DNA of 64,000 nt from Paenimyroides viscosum (GTDB lineage Bacteria > Bacteroidota > Bacteroidia > Flavobacteriales > Flavobacteriaceae): contig NZ_RQTJ01000007.1 of assembly GCF_003858535.1 (NCBI RefSeq), positions 1-64,000 of the forward strand, in the 5' to 3' direction. A program made the position numbers and the translations under genes. Below the pieces are notes generated by a model, which saw only the letters and a list, made by a program, of their open reading frames with translations, ran no database searches and was not told the DNA's origin. The stretch's first letter is position 1. Every line of letters begins with the position of its first letter. This document shows positions 1 through 9,649 of this stretch, one piece after another.

Positions 1-255
1 CAATACAATATACTGATTTTTAATCTTTTGAGCAACTTTTTCTATAATGCACTACGGGTAATATTTATTCCTTAAAGACAAAAAAGCTAGATCCCTTCAT
101 AAAACATAAAAAAGTAACAAATTCGTGTTTGTAAACTATTAAATAAGTAGATATATTCCGCAGTATAAGGAACAATTCTACCATCTTAAAAACTTAAAAA
201 AATTAGTATTATATTTATGTCAACCAAACTCATTTCAACTAAATATAAGCCATTT

Positions 256-516
256 ATGGAAACAATTATTGGTACAATTGCCGGAATATTAACATCTATA
301 TCCATGCTTCCACAGCTTATAAAAGTTGTAAGAGAGAAAGAAGTAGAAAATCTTTCGTGGGGAATGATTGTTGTTTTACTATCAGGAGTTTCGTTATGGG
401 TTGTTTATGGTGTTATGAAAAATGAACTACCTATAATTGTATCTAACGCATTTTCTGTTTTAGTGAATTTAACGCTTCTTATTTATTATTTTAAATATAA
501 GGATAAAAATGCTTAA
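256..516 (+). CDS. SemiSWEET-type sugar transporter
   Basis: Small PQ-loop (MtN3/SWEET) membrane protein of about 86 residues, the usual size for bacterial SemiSWEETs, which dimerise to make a sugar uniporter in the inner membrane. Three hydrophobic segments are visible (about residues 4-20, 34-54 and 58-80 from this start), and the first ends in the Pro-Gln pair of the family (MLPQLIKV). An in-frame ATG at 217 would add 13 hydrophilic residues. I prefer 256 because the first helix then starts at the N-terminus as in the family. Neither start has a Shine-Dalgarno sequence. The substrate cannot be told from sequence. Confidence 0.8.
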   Translation: METIIGTIAGILTSISMLPQLIKVVREKEVENLSWGMIVVLLSGVSLWVVYGVMKNELPIIVSNAFSVLVNLTLLIYYFKYKDKNA

Positions 517-572
517 AAACACAACAGATTGATTATCAATAATTTTAACAAACAAAATTAAAAAATTAGTCT

Positions 573-743
573 ATGAAAAAGTATTTTTTATTTGGTTGTT
601 TAAGTTTAACATCCTTACTGCTTACAGGTTGTAGCGCAGTAGAAACCATTTTTAAAGCCGGCATGTGGTGGGCATTTATTCTTGTTTTTCTTGGAATTGG
701 ATTAATCTTCTGGATTTTTTCAAAAATGAGAAGTAAAGACTAA
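573..743 (+). CDS. Small putative lipoprotein with one transmembrane helix
   Basis: A 56-residue protein starting at ATG 573. It has a lipoprotein-type signal (MKK, hydrophobic stretch, lipobox LLTGC with Cys20), then a hydrophobic helix at about residues 31-50 and a basic end (KMRSKD). Tiny proteins with this layout are common in Bacteroidota, where they have no assigned function. A strong hairpin terminator follows the stop within 20 bases, which supports a real transcription unit. The function is unknown. Confidence 0.6.
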   Translation: MKKYFLFGCLSLTSLLLTGCSAVETIFKAGMWWAFILVFLGIGLIFWIFSKMRSKD

Positions 744-758
744 AATTATTACCTTATT

Positions 759-800
759 AAGATGCGGAATTTCTAATAACAGAAAACCGCATCTTTTCTT
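759..800 (+). terminator. Rho-independent terminator after the small lipoprotein gene
   Basis: Nine-base stem AAGATGCGG (759-767) pairs with CCGCATCTT (787-795) and is followed by a T-rich tail. It separates the small lipoprotein gene from the DNA repair operon. Confidence 0.7.
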
Positions 801-863
801 CCCTTATAAAAACATTCAGAAGCCATTTTTTTAGTTTTAATTTGATAGTAAGCACATCTACAA

Positions 864-1874
864 ATGCAAATATTAAATTTTACAGACAAAGGCATTTACT
901 GTATTCCGGGTAAGTTTTATATTGATCCTTGGAAACCCGTAGACTATGCGCTTATAACGCACGGTCACGCCGATCATGCGCGTTGGGGAATGAAAAAATA
1001 CTTGTGTCACCATCTCACAGTTCCCATTCTTCATATTCGCATTGGTGCGAATATTCAGGTTCAGGGTATCGGCTACAACGAACCCATCAATATAAATGGC
1101 GTAAAAGTGTCGTTTCACCCGGCTGGTCATATTATTGGTTCGGCCCAGATACGTATGGAATACAAAGGGAAAATTGCGGTTGTTTCGGGCGATTACAAAT
1201 TGCAAAACGATGGACTTTCTACTGCTTTCGAGCCTGTTAAATGTCACGAATTTGTTACAGAAAGTACTTTTGGATTGCCAATTTACAAATGGGCATCAAC
1301 AGAAAAACTGAATGAATCCATGCAGAATTGGGTTCTTCACAATCAGGAAATCGGTAAAACATCGGTTTTTGTAGGATATTCTTTAGGCAAGGCACAACGT
1401 ATTTTAAATGCTGTCAATGGCATCGCTCCGGTTTACACACATTATTCCATCACCAAACTGAATCAGGCGTATGAAAACGCAGGAATTCAATTGCCGCATT
1501 ATGAATCGCTCGATTTCAGAGAATCTGTTCAACATGTAAATAAAGGTATTGTAATTGTTCCGCCAGCGCTTGTAGACACCAATGTTTTAAAGAAAATTCC
1601 GAATATGGTTTACGCTATTTGTTCAGGATGGATGCAGGTTCGCGGAGCAAGAAGATGGCGCAGTGCCGATGCCGGTTTTGCTGTTAGCGATCACGCCGAT
1701 TGGGACGATCTTTTAAAAGCTGTTAAAGAAACAAATGCCGAAAAAGTGTATGTAACCCACGGGCAAACTGCCGTATTTGCTAAATATTTGAACGAAAACG
1801 GAATTGAAGCCGTTGAACTGCATACTGCTTTTGGAAATGAAGAAGAAGACGAATCTATACCTGAAAGCCTATGA
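864..1874 (+). CDS. Ligase-associated DNA exonuclease (metallo-beta-lactamase fold)
   Basis: 336 residues. The metallo-beta-lactamase metal motif is near the N-terminus (THGHADHARWG, with His33, His35, Asp37 and His38), followed by GHIIGSAQ, VSGDYK and a late SDHADW histidine, as in beta-CASP-type nucleases. The family is the exonuclease that sits beside ATP-dependent DNA ligase in many bacteria and probably trims DNA ends before ligation. It is the first of four tightly packed genes. Its TGA overlaps the ligase ATG in an ATGA, so the two are translationally coupled. Function follows from family and context. Confidence 0.88.
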   Translation: MQILNFTDKGIYCIPGKFYIDPWKPVDYALITHGHADHARWGMKKYLCHHLTVPILHIRIGANIQVQGIGYNEPININGVKVSFHPAGHIIGSAQIRMEYKGKIAVVSGDYKLQNDGLSTAFEPVKCHEFVTESTFGLPIYKWASTEKLNESMQNWVLHNQEIGKTSVFVGYSLGKAQRILNAVNGIAPVYTHYSITKLNQAYENAGIQLPHYESLDFRESVQHVNKGIVIVPPALVDTNVLKKIPNMVYAICSGWMQVRGARRWRSADAGFAVSDHADWDDLLKAVKETNAEKVYVTHGQTAVFAKYLNENGIEAVELHTAFGNEEEDESIPESL

Positions 1875-3451
1875 AAGCATTTGCGCAACTGATAAATTCA
1901 TTAGACAGCACCAATAAAAATCTGCAGAAAATCGCAGCTATTGAACTGTTTATTGATACCGCGAGTAACGACGATAAATTGTGGTTTCTTTCGCTCTTCA
2001 CAGGCAAACGCCCTAAGCGAAGTGTTACCACAAAACTTTTAAAACAATGGGTTTTAGAGGAAACACAGTTGCCCGAATGGTTGTTTTCAGAGAGTTACGC
2101 GGCTGTTGGCGATTTAGGCGAAACCATTGCGTTGTTATTACCCGATAACGAACATCCTTCAGAAAAATCACTTTCTGAATGGATGAACGAAATTATTGCC
2201 TTAAAAGACAAAACCGAAGACGAAAAAAGAATGTATGTTGTTAACAGTTGGCAAGCTTTAAACAACACCGAGCGTTTTATTTTCAACAAATTGTTGGGCG
2301 GAAGTTTTCGTTTGGGTGTTTCGTCAAAAACAGTCATCAATGCTTTTGCAAAACATTTTAATTTAGAAGCTGCTGCCGTAACCCACAGTATTATGGGCGA
2401 TTGGGATCGAAACGAAGTCGACTTTGAAGGTTTGGTAAAAGGAAATTACACCGAAATTAATAAAAGCAAGCCCTACCCTTTTTGCTTGGCGTATGCCTTG
2501 GATAAAGATTTGGTTGATTTAGGAACTATTGATGATTGGCAGATTGAATATAAATGGGACGGAATTCGTGCGCAGGTTATTAAACGCGAAGGCGAATTTT
2601 TCATTTGGTCGCGTGGCGAAGAATTGATTACGACTCAGTTTCCCGAAATCGAAAAAGCTTTGATTGATTTTCCTTATGATTTTGTGATCGATGGCGAACT
2701 ATTGGTCGTTAAAGATAACGAAGTATATAATTTCAGTGAACTTCAAAAACGATTGAACAGAAAAAATCTGCCTAAAAAAATGCTCGAAGAACTTCCGGTA
2801 TCGCTTTATATTTATGATATTTTAGAATGGAAAGGTGAAGACATCCGTACGAAACCACTTTCGTACCGAAGATCTATTTTGGAAGATCATTTTAATATCG
2901 ATACAAATCCATCGCTTCATTTATCATCTGTTATCAAAGAAATCGATTGGACAAAACTGCCCGAAATTCGTAACAATGCGCGTTTAATAAACAGCGAAGG
3001 TTTAATGTTGAAAAACGTTCATTCGCCTTACCATACCGGAAGAAAACGAGGCGATTGGTGGAAATGGAAAACCGATCCTTTAACCATTGATGCCGTACTT
3101 ATTTACGCTCAAAAAGGCAGTGGTCGCCGTAGTGGTTATTATACCGATTATACGTTTGCCGTTAAAAGTGGCGATGCACTTGTTACCATTGCCAAGGCTT
3201 ATTCGGGTTTAACAGATAAAGAAATTCAAGAGGTTAGCAAATTTGTAAACAAAAACGCTATTGAGAAATTTGGTCCGGTTAGAACGGTAAAACCCGAGCT
3301 GGTTTTCGAAATTGCTTTTGAAGGAATCGGTTACAGCAGTCGGCATAAATCGGGTGTTGCGTTACGCTTCCCAAGAATTTTGCGTTGGCGTAAAGACAAA
3401 ACAGTTGCCGATATTGATACGATAGACGAAGTTAAAAAACTGATTACCTGA
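1871..3451 (+). CDS. ATP-dependent DNA ligase
   Basis: 526 residues. The nucleotidyltransferase motif I is YKWDGIRAQV, with the lysine that becomes adenylated at about residue 228. Downstream come the other ligase motifs (DGELLVV, SEGLMLKN and the WWKWK region) and a C-terminal OB-fold. An N-terminal helical DNA-binding domain fills about residues 1-200. It seals nicks using ATP, in addition to the NAD-dependent LigA expected elsewhere in the genome. It overlaps the upstream nuclease by four bases, and the helicase starts two bases after its stop, so the cassette acts as one repair unit. Confidence 0.92.
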   Translation: MKAFAQLINSLDSTNKNLQKIAAIELFIDTASNDDKLWFLSLFTGKRPKRSVTTKLLKQWVLEETQLPEWLFSESYAAVGDLGETIALLLPDNEHPSEKSLSEWMNEIIALKDKTEDEKRMYVVNSWQALNNTERFIFNKLLGGSFRLGVSSKTVINAFAKHFNLEAAAVTHSIMGDWDRNEVDFEGLVKGNYTEINKSKPYPFCLAYALDKDLVDLGTIDDWQIEYKWDGIRAQVIKREGEFFIWSRGEELITTQFPEIEKALIDFPYDFVIDGELLVVKDNEVYNFSELQKRLNRKNLPKKMLEELPVSLYIYDILEWKGEDIRTKPLSYRRSILEDHFNIDTNPSLHLSSVIKEIDWTKLPEIRNNARLINSEGLMLKNVHSPYHTGRKRGDWWKWKTDPLTIDAVLIYAQKGSGRRSGYYTDYTFAVKSGDALVTIAKAYSGLTDKEIQEVSKFVNKNAIEKFGPVRTVKPELVFEIAFEGIGYSSRHKSGVALRFPRILRWRKDKTVADIDTIDEVKKLIT

Positions 3452-3453
3452 TT

Positions 3454-5907
3454 ATGGAAAACTTAAAAACATCCGAAGGTTATCAGATTATAAATAATTG
3501 GATGACCGCCGATCAAAAAGTTCCTTTTGAATTTCAAGAGCGAACCTGGAATTACTATCACAAAGGTTACAGCGGGATGGTGGTTGCTCCAACAGGTTTT
3601 GGCAAAACATTTTCGGTTTTTTTGGGCGTTGTCATCAATTATATCAATCAGTGCCAAAAAATGCAGTCGGGTTTAAAACTTTTGTGGGTCACCCCTATTC
3701 GATCGCTTGCAAAAGATTTGGCGCGCGCCATGCAGGAAGCCGTTGACAGCATAGGAATTGATTGGGTTGTTGAAGTTCGTAACGGCGATACAGATCCCAA
3801 ACAAAAAGCAAGGCAAACCAACCAAATGCCCGATGTGCTTATTGTAACACCCGAAAGTCTGCATTTGTTGCTGGCACAAAAAAGTCGCGATAAATTCTTT
3901 AAAAATTTGCAATGTATCGCAGTTGATGAGTGGCATGAATTAATGGGAAACAAGCGCGGTGTGTTGGTTGAACTGGCTTTGGGATATCTTCAAAACAACG
4001 TATCGAAACTTAAAATCTGGGGAATTACAGCAACAATCGGCAATATTGATGAGGCAATGGATGTTTTGCTTCCGAATGCTTCAAAACGTATCAAAATAGT
4101 ATCAAAAGAAAAAAAACAGATCGAAATTATACCTGTTTATCCCGATAAGGTTGATGTATTACCGTGGGCGGGTCATTTAGGTGGAACTTTGGCTGATAAA
4201 GTTGCCGAAATTATTTCATCAAGCCGATCTACTTTGGTTTTTACAAATACCCGAAGTCAGAGTGAACTATGGTATCAGTTGCTTTTAAATGCCGATCCCG
4301 ATTTGGCTGGTCAGTTGGCGCTGCATCACGGTTCCATAGATCATGCGTTGCGACAATGGATTGAAAATGCTTTGAGCAGCGGTCAGTTAAAAGCGGTTGT
4401 TTGTACTTCATCTTTAGATTTGGGTGTGGATTTTAAACCCGTTGATACCATTGTTCAAATAGGATCGAGCAAAGGAATTGCCCGTTTTTTGCAACGCGCC
4501 GGCAGAAGTGGCCATTCGCCTTATGAAACATCGAAAATTTATTTTGTTCCCACGCATACTTTGGAATTGTTAGAAGTTGCTGCACTTAAAGATGCTTATA
4601 AAAATAAAATCGTAGAAAAGCGAGATCCCATGGTGCTTACTTATGATGTGCTTGTTCAGTTTATGGTTACAATTGCGTTGGGCGGCGGTTTTAAATCGAA
4701 CGAACTTTTTCCGATCATTCAACAAACTCATGCCTTTAAATATCTGCAAGAAGAAGATTGGAACTGGTGTTTGGAATTTATTACAAAAGGTGGAAAATTG
4801 GGCGAAAATTATGAGGAATTCCATCGGGTTGATGTCAGCGAAGACGGAGTTTACGAAGTTAAAAAACGACGTATTGGTATGCTTCATCGTTTAAATATCG
4901 GCGTTATTGTTAGCGATGCCATGCTGCGGGTAAAATATACATCGGGCGGTTACATTGGCATGGTGGAAGAATATTTTTTAACGAAACTTAAAGCCGGAGA
5001 TAAATTTATTTTGGCTGGAAGAGTGTTGGAATATGTGCGAATGAAAGAACTAACCGTTTATGTTCGCAACAGTTCAGGCAAGGCAATAACACCAAGTTGG
5101 CTGGGCGGCAGATTGCCTTTAAGTGCCGATTTAAGTCTATTTTTACGTCAAAAATTATCAGAAGCTGCAGAAAATCAATCAAAAAGTAAAGAAATTCAGT
5201 TTTTAAATCCGCTTTTAAGTTATCAGGAAACTCATTCTGCATTGCCATTACACAACCAACTTTTGGTGGAACAGATTCACACGCGCGAAGGTTATCATTT
5301 GTTCATGTATCCTTTAGAAGGCAGATTGGTGCACGAAGTTATGGCAACCGTTATTGCGTACAGAATCAGTAAGCGATTTCCGATTAGTTTTTCGATCGCT
5401 ATGAATGATTATGGTTTTGAATTGTTTTCGGATCAGCCAATACCTGTGGATCTGGAATTTCTTACCGAATTATTTCAGTTAGATCGTTTAATGGACGATG
5501 TTGTTGCAAGTATCAATGCAACCGAAATGGCATTACATAAATTCCGGGATATTGCCGTAATTGCAGGCATGGTAATACAAACTTTTCCGGGTAAACAGCG
5601 AAATAATAAATCGCTTCAGGCATCATCGAGCATCATTTTTAAGGTGTTAGAAGAATTTGAACCATCGCATCTTTTGGTTCGACAAGCTTATAACGAAGTT
5701 TTTAATCAGCAACTGCAGGAAGTCCGTTTGGTTGATGCTTTCAAACGCATTGCGTCAAATAAAATTGTCCTTAAATTTACAGATCGATACACGCCGTTGA
5801 GCTTTCCGATAAAAGTAGACAGTTTAAGGCAATCACTTTCAAGTGAAGATCTTACAACGCGCATTAACCGAATGATTGAACGAAATTTAAAGAAACATAA
5901 AAAATGA
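3454..5907 (+). CDS. Ligase-associated DEXH-box DNA helicase (Lhr family)
   Basis: 817 residues. Superfamily 2 helicase motifs appear in order: Walker A APTGFGKT (residues 45-52), TPIRSLAKDL, TPESL, the DEXH box as DEWH, GITAT, then the second RecA lobe with VFTNTRSQ, HHGS and QRAGRSGH. The long C-terminal half matches the winged-helix and Lhr-core region. It is an ATP-driven DNA translocase, shorter than the roughly 1500-residue Lhr proteins and typical of the ligase-associated subgroup. Its stop overlaps the pdeM start by four bases (ATGA). Confidence 0.9.
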   Translation: MENLKTSEGYQIINNWMTADQKVPFEFQERTWNYYHKGYSGMVVAPTGFGKTFSVFLGVVINYINQCQKMQSGLKLLWVTPIRSLAKDLARAMQEAVDSIGIDWVVEVRNGDTDPKQKARQTNQMPDVLIVTPESLHLLLAQKSRDKFFKNLQCIAVDEWHELMGNKRGVLVELALGYLQNNVSKLKIWGITATIGNIDEAMDVLLPNASKRIKIVSKEKKQIEIIPVYPDKVDVLPWAGHLGGTLADKVAEIISSSRSTLVFTNTRSQSELWYQLLLNADPDLAGQLALHHGSIDHALRQWIENALSSGQLKAVVCTSSLDLGVDFKPVDTIVQIGSSKGIARFLQRAGRSGHSPYETSKIYFVPTHTLELLEVAALKDAYKNKIVEKRDPMVLTYDVLVQFMVTIALGGGFKSNELFPIIQQTHAFKYLQEEDWNWCLEFITKGGKLGENYEEFHRVDVSEDGVYEVKKRRIGMLHRLNIGVIVSDAMLRVKYTSGGYIGMVEEYFLTKLKAGDKFILAGRVLEYVRMKELTVYVRNSSGKAITPSWLGGRLPLSADLSLFLRQKLSEAAENQSKSKEIQFLNPLLSYQETHSALPLHNQLLVEQIHTREGYHLFMYPLEGRLVHEVMATVIAYRISKRFPISFSIAMNDYGFELFSDQPIPVDLEFLTELFQLDRLMDDVVASINATEMALHKFRDIAVIAGMVIQTFPGKQRNNKSLQASSSIIFKVLEEFEPSHLLVRQAYNEVFNQQLQEVRLVDAFKRIASNKIVLKFTDRYTPLSFPIKVDSLRQSLSSEDLTTRINRMIERNLKKHKK

Positions 5908-6551
5908 ATCTGATTGAACAACCTATTTGTTTTGCCGGTAACGATTTGCTGTTGAACAATCAGCGAAGTATTTATTGGCAGGCGCAAAATGCCTTGATTC
6001 TTTCGGATCTACATTCAGGTAAAAGTGCGCATTTTAGAAAGCACGGCATGGCAATACCGTCGTATCTGCATTACAGCGATTTAGAACGTTTGCAATTTTT
6101 AATTCAACACTATCAACCCAAAAAAATCATTATTGTGGGCGATTTAGTACATGCTGCCACAAACAAAGAAGTGATTGATTTTAAAAGATTAACATCAACT
6201 TTTTCTTCTACAGCTTTTCACTTGATAAAAGGAAACCACGACCGTATTTCCGAAAAATTAATCAAAGATTTAGGAATTGCTTCTGTAACCGAAAATTTAG
6301 TTATTGATACGATTCAGTTTGTTCATGAACCCAATTCAAACAACAACATACCAACCATTTCAGGACATATTCATCCGGGAATTCAAATTCCATTGTTAAA
6401 AAACAGTCGAAAAAATTTACCTTGTTTTGTGGTACAATCATCGCAAATAATATTACCCGCTTTTAGTAAATTTACTGGCTTAGACATTAAGACAACGTTT
6501 AAAGACGCTAATTTTTATGGTTTTCATGAAGAAGGATTTTTTATAGTGTAG
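5904..6551 (+). CDS. pdeM: Ligase-associated metallophosphoesterase PdeM
   Basis: 215 residues. Calcineurin-like phosphoesterase motifs are visible: SDLHSGK (metal Asp and His), GDLVHA, KGNHDR and SGHIHPG. This is the fourth member of the ligase-associated cassette, which elsewhere has the same composition of nuclease, ligase, helicase and PdeM. It probably processes DNA ends as a nuclease or phosphatase. The gene is coupled to the helicase by an ATGA overlap and is followed by a hairpin shared with the convergent sppA gene. Confidence 0.85.
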   Translation: MNLIEQPICFAGNDLLLNNQRSIYWQAQNALILSDLHSGKSAHFRKHGMAIPSYLHYSDLERLQFLIQHYQPKKIIIVGDLVHAATNKEVIDFKRLTSTFSSTAFHLIKGNHDRISEKLIKDLGIASVTENLVIDTIQFVHEPNSNNNIPTISGHIHPGIQIPLLKNSRKNLPCFVVQSSQIILPAFSKFTGLDIKTTFKDANFYGFHEEGFFIV

Positions 6552-6558
6552 TTTATAA

Positions 6559-6594
6559 TTAAAAATCCCTCTTTAAGCGAACCGAAAGAGGGAT
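6559..6594 (-). terminator. Terminator of sppA, between convergent genes
   Basis: Ten-base perfect stem ATCCCTCTTT (6565-6574) with AAAGAGGGAT (6585-6594). On the minus strand it is followed by a run of Ts, so it mainly ends sppA. It may also stop read-through from the repair operon. Confidence 0.75.
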
Positions 6595-6613
6595 GAAATT
6601 AGTAAACATTAAT

Positions 6614-8386
6614 TTATCTTATATTTAAATGATAAGGCATCATTGCTTGAACACCTTTGCTTTGTTTAAGATAATTCATACGTTGAAGCAACTCATAATT
6701 TTCTGTTCCTATTTCGTTTTTAATAGCATCTTCTTTAACGCTAGATACTGACATTCCTAAAAACTTGCGGAATAAATCTGCTAATTCTACTTCGTATTCA
6801 GGGTATAACGAAACTTTGTAATTATCTGTTTTAACCAATTTGGCTGCGTACGCAATAGCGTCATCTAAACTTCCTAATTCATCAACCAAGCCTAATTGCT
6901 TAGCCATAGTTCCCGTCCAAACTCTACCTTGAGCCATTTCATCAACTTTTGCTTTATCTATTTTTCTACCTTCAGCCACACGTGAAATAAAAGTATCATA
7001 AATAATTTCAATGCTTTCTGTAAGTGTTTGTTTGTATTTTGGAGACATCTCTTCAAAAACACTGTAACCAGTTGCGTTTTCGTGCGTTTTTACTGCTTCG
7101 GCATTTACTCCGAATTTATCTGCAACCTTTTTAAAGTTCGGCACCATACCAAAAACCCCTATAGATCCTGTAATTGTCCCCGGTTCAGCAAAAATTCTGT
7201 TTGCGTTACAAGCAATATAATATCCACCCGAAGCCGCCACATCGCCCATTGAAACAATTACCGGTTTTACTTTTTTGGTCAGTTCAATTTCTCTCCAGAT
7301 AATATCAGATGTTAAAGCGCTACCACCTGGTGAATTTACACGCAAAACAACCGCTTTAATTTTATCATTTTTACGCGCTTCTTTCAATGCACGGTTTATA
7401 GATCCTTCGCCAATGGTGTTTACATTTCCTTCGCCACCTTGAATTTCGCCCTGAGCAAAAATTACTGCGATTTGATCTTTAGCCGAAACTTTCTTAATAT
7501 TTAAATTGACATCTTTTATATAATCTAAAATTTCAATTTCATTAATATTATCATCATACTTAATATCCAACGCTTTTTTAATTCCGTTGTGGTATTGATC
7601 TATGTATGCAATTTTATCGATTAATTTATTCTGAAGCGCCAAGTTTGCATTACGTGCATCTAAATTCGTTGCAATATCGTTCAATTTTGCAACCGGAATT
7701 TTACGGTTTTTAGAAATATCGCCTACATAAGATTCCCAGATCGAATTCAAAAGTACGGTTAACTGCTCACGGTTTTCATCACTCATTGTTTGCTGTAAAA
7801 ACGGTTCCACAGCACTTTTATATTTTCCGTGACGGATAACTTCCATGTGAATTCCAGATTTTTCTTGTAAATCTTTCATATATAAAATCTCAGAAGCCAA
7901 ACCTTTAAAATCGATGCTTCCCATTGGGTTCATGTAAACCGTATCGGCTACCGATGCTAAATAATATTCGCCTTGTGAATAATAATCGGCATAAGCAACA
8001 ACAAATTTCCCAGTCTTTTTAAACTCAGCCAACTTATCAACAATTGCCTTACGTTGGGTAGATCCTAAACCTGTGGCATTATTTTCAATAGAAATTCCTT
8101 TAATTTTATCATCGCCTTTAGCATAATCAATAGCCTGTAACACGTTGATTAAACCGTCATTATTGGTTTCTTTATAATCAAAATCTTCAATATAAACACT
8201 TCCGCCGTAATCATTAGAAACATTTTCAAGATCTAATTTAATTATAGAATTGCTTTTGGTTGATTTTCCTGAAGATGAACTGCCAGCCGATGCAACCACA
8301 CCAACGATCAGTAATAAGAAGAAAGACATCATACAAAATAGGATGATTCCTACAAATGTTGCCAGTACATTTTTTATAAAATTCAT
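6614..8386 (-). CDS. sppA: Signal peptide peptidase SppA, 67K type
   Basis: 590 residues with one N-terminal membrane helix (about residues 8-33) and two tandem Clp/crotonase-like protease domains. The catalytic pair is visible: Lys190 in GKYKSAVEPF of the first domain and Ser386 in DVAASGGYYIAC of the second, matching the split Lys/Ser dyad of Escherichia coli SppA. The enzyme digests signal peptides left in the inner membrane. It is a monocistronic minus-strand gene with its own terminator. Confidence 0.93.
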   Translation of the reverse strand: MNFIKNVLATFVGIILFCMMSFFLLLIVGVVASAGSSSSGKSTKSNSIIKLDLENVSNDYGGSVYIEDFDYKETNNDGLINVLQAIDYAKGDDKIKGISIENNATGLGSTQRKAIVDKLAEFKKTGKFVVAYADYYSQGEYYLASVADTVYMNPMGSIDFKGLASEILYMKDLQEKSGIHMEVIRHGKYKSAVEPFLQQTMSDENREQLTVLLNSIWESYVGDISKNRKIPVAKLNDIATNLDARNANLALQNKLIDKIAYIDQYHNGIKKALDIKYDDNINEIEILDYIKDVNLNIKKVSAKDQIAVIFAQGEIQGGEGNVNTIGEGSINRALKEARKNDKIKAVVLRVNSPGGSALTSDIIWREIELTKKVKPVIVSMGDVAASGGYYIACNANRIFAEPGTITGSIGVFGMVPNFKKVADKFGVNAEAVKTHENATGYSVFEEMSPKYKQTLTESIEIIYDTFISRVAEGRKIDKAKVDEMAQGRVWTGTMAKQLGLVDELGSLDDAIAYAAKLVKTDNYKVSLYPEYEVELADLFRKFLGMSVSSVKEDAIKNEIGTENYELLQRMNYLKQSKGVQAMMPYHLNIR

Positions 8387-8488
8387 GTTTATTGTTTTAA
8401 TCTATAGTTAGGTTAGTATGCGAAGTATGCAAAACGTTACAAAAAATTTGAAATGATTTTTTAGTGCGCTTTTTTTTAAAAGATTGCC

Positions 8489-8496
8489 TATTTTTG
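8489..8496 (+). promoter_or_regulatory. Candidate -7 promoter element of folK-dNK
   Basis: TATTTTTG fits the Bacteroidota -7 consensus TAnnTTTG exactly and lies only four bases before the ATG at 8501. Transcription would therefore start at or almost at the start codon, suggesting a leaderless or near-leaderless message. No clear TTTG -33 element is seen, only a T-rich run. Confidence 0.45.
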
Positions 8497-8500
8497 CAGC

Positions 8501-9649
8501 ATGCACACGTACAATAAAGTAGTTTTAGCTTTAGGAAGCAATTTAGGAAACAAGAAAGAAAATCTGCAAAATGCCGTAAACCAAATTCACAGCCGCATTG
8601 GTTTTATAGCACAGGCATCGGCAATTTACGAAACACCTTCGTGGGGTTTTGACAGTTTTCCGTTTTACAATATGTGCCTTTTAATCCACACAAATTTATC
8701 GCCCGAAAAAGTTTTGACTGAAATAAAACAAGTCGAAAAAATATTGGGTAGAACAGCTAAAACAAGCGATAATTACGAAGCACGTACCGTTGATATTGAC
8801 ATTGTTTATTTTAACGATTTTGTTTTTGATTCGAACAATTTACAAATTCCGCACAAAGAACTGCAAAACAGACAATTTGTTTTGATGCCTTTAAACGATT
8901 TAATTTTCGATTGGAAACATCCCGTTTTACAGAAATCAACGCAGGAATTATTATTGATTTGCGAAGATGAATCTGAAATAAAAAAAGTTGATACTATTAA
9001 TTTACCTAAGGATACTTTTGCGATTGGAACTATAAGATTTCTGGCGATTGAAGGAAATATTGGATCTGGGAAAACATCTTTAACTGAAAAAATTGCGCAA
9101 GATTTTAATGCAAAACCTATTTTAGAACGCTTTGCAGATAATGCTTTTTTGCCAAAATTTTACGAAGATCAGTTGCGATATGCCTTTCCGTTGGAAATGT
9201 CGTTTCTTGCCGATCGTTACTCGCAGTTAAATCAAGGGTTGGGTCAGTACGATTTATTTAACGATTTCATCATTGCAGATTATTACATTTATAAATCGTT
9301 AATTTTTGCCCAAGTTACTTTAGATACCGATGAGGCTTTGCTGTACAGATCTATTTTTGATGTAATGAACAAAGAAATTACAAAGCCCGATTTGTATGTT
9401 TATTTATATCAAAACACCGAAATTTTACTAAAAAACATTAAGAAACGTGGCAGAAGCTACGAGGAAAATATTCAAGCAAACTATTTAAATAATATCAACC
9501 AAAGTTATAGTGAATTTATAAAAACACTGCCACAAGAAAATGTGTTGATCATTGATGTTTCCGAAAAAGATTTTGTGGAAAATCATGAAGATTATTTAGA
9601 AATATTGAAGCTTATTAATGATAAAATATTATCTGTTTCCCACAGGTAA
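8501..9649 (+). CDS. folK: Fusion of FolK (HPPK) and deoxynucleoside kinase
   Basis: 382 residues with two enzymes in one chain. Residues 1 to about 150 are 6-hydroxymethyl-7,8-dihydropterin pyrophosphokinase of folate synthesis (ALGSNLG, LGR, then RTVDIDIVYF with Mg-binding Asp98 and Asp100, and IPHKELQNRQFVL). Residues about 178-382 are a deoxynucleoside kinase with P-loop EGNIGSGKTS (about 184-192), a LERFADN segment and an arginine-rich lid. HPPK-kinase fusions are known in flavobacteria. The kinase half salvages deoxynucleosides, but its preferred base cannot be read from sequence. The 3' end overlaps the convergent gene by 21 bases. Confidence 0.9.
   Translation: MHTYNKVVLALGSNLGNKKENLQNAVNQIHSRIGFIAQASAIYETPSWGFDSFPFYNMCLLIHTNLSPEKVLTEIKQVEKILGRTAKTSDNYEARTVDIDIVYFNDFVFDSNNLQIPHKELQNRQFVLMPLNDLIFDWKHPVLQKSTQELLLICEDESEIKKVDTINLPKDTFAIGTIRFLAIEGNIGSGKTSLTEKIAQDFNAKPILERFADNAFLPKFYEDQLRYAFPLEMSFLADRYSQLNQGLGQYDLFNDFIIADYYIYKSLIFAQVTLDTDEALLYRSIFDVMNKEITKPDLYVYLYQNTEILLKNIKKRGRSYEENIQANYLNNINQSYSEFIKTLPQENVLIIDVSEKDFVENHEDYLEILKLINDKILSVSHR

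Noticed and set aside
1..216. A gene running in from the left edge
   Set aside because: The stretch is AT-rich with no convincing open frame, RNA or hairpin.
3648..5248. Several antisense open frames of 80-105 codons across the helicase gene
   Set aside because: They overlap each other and lie inside a gene with complete helicase motifs. None shows a domain or signal peptide.
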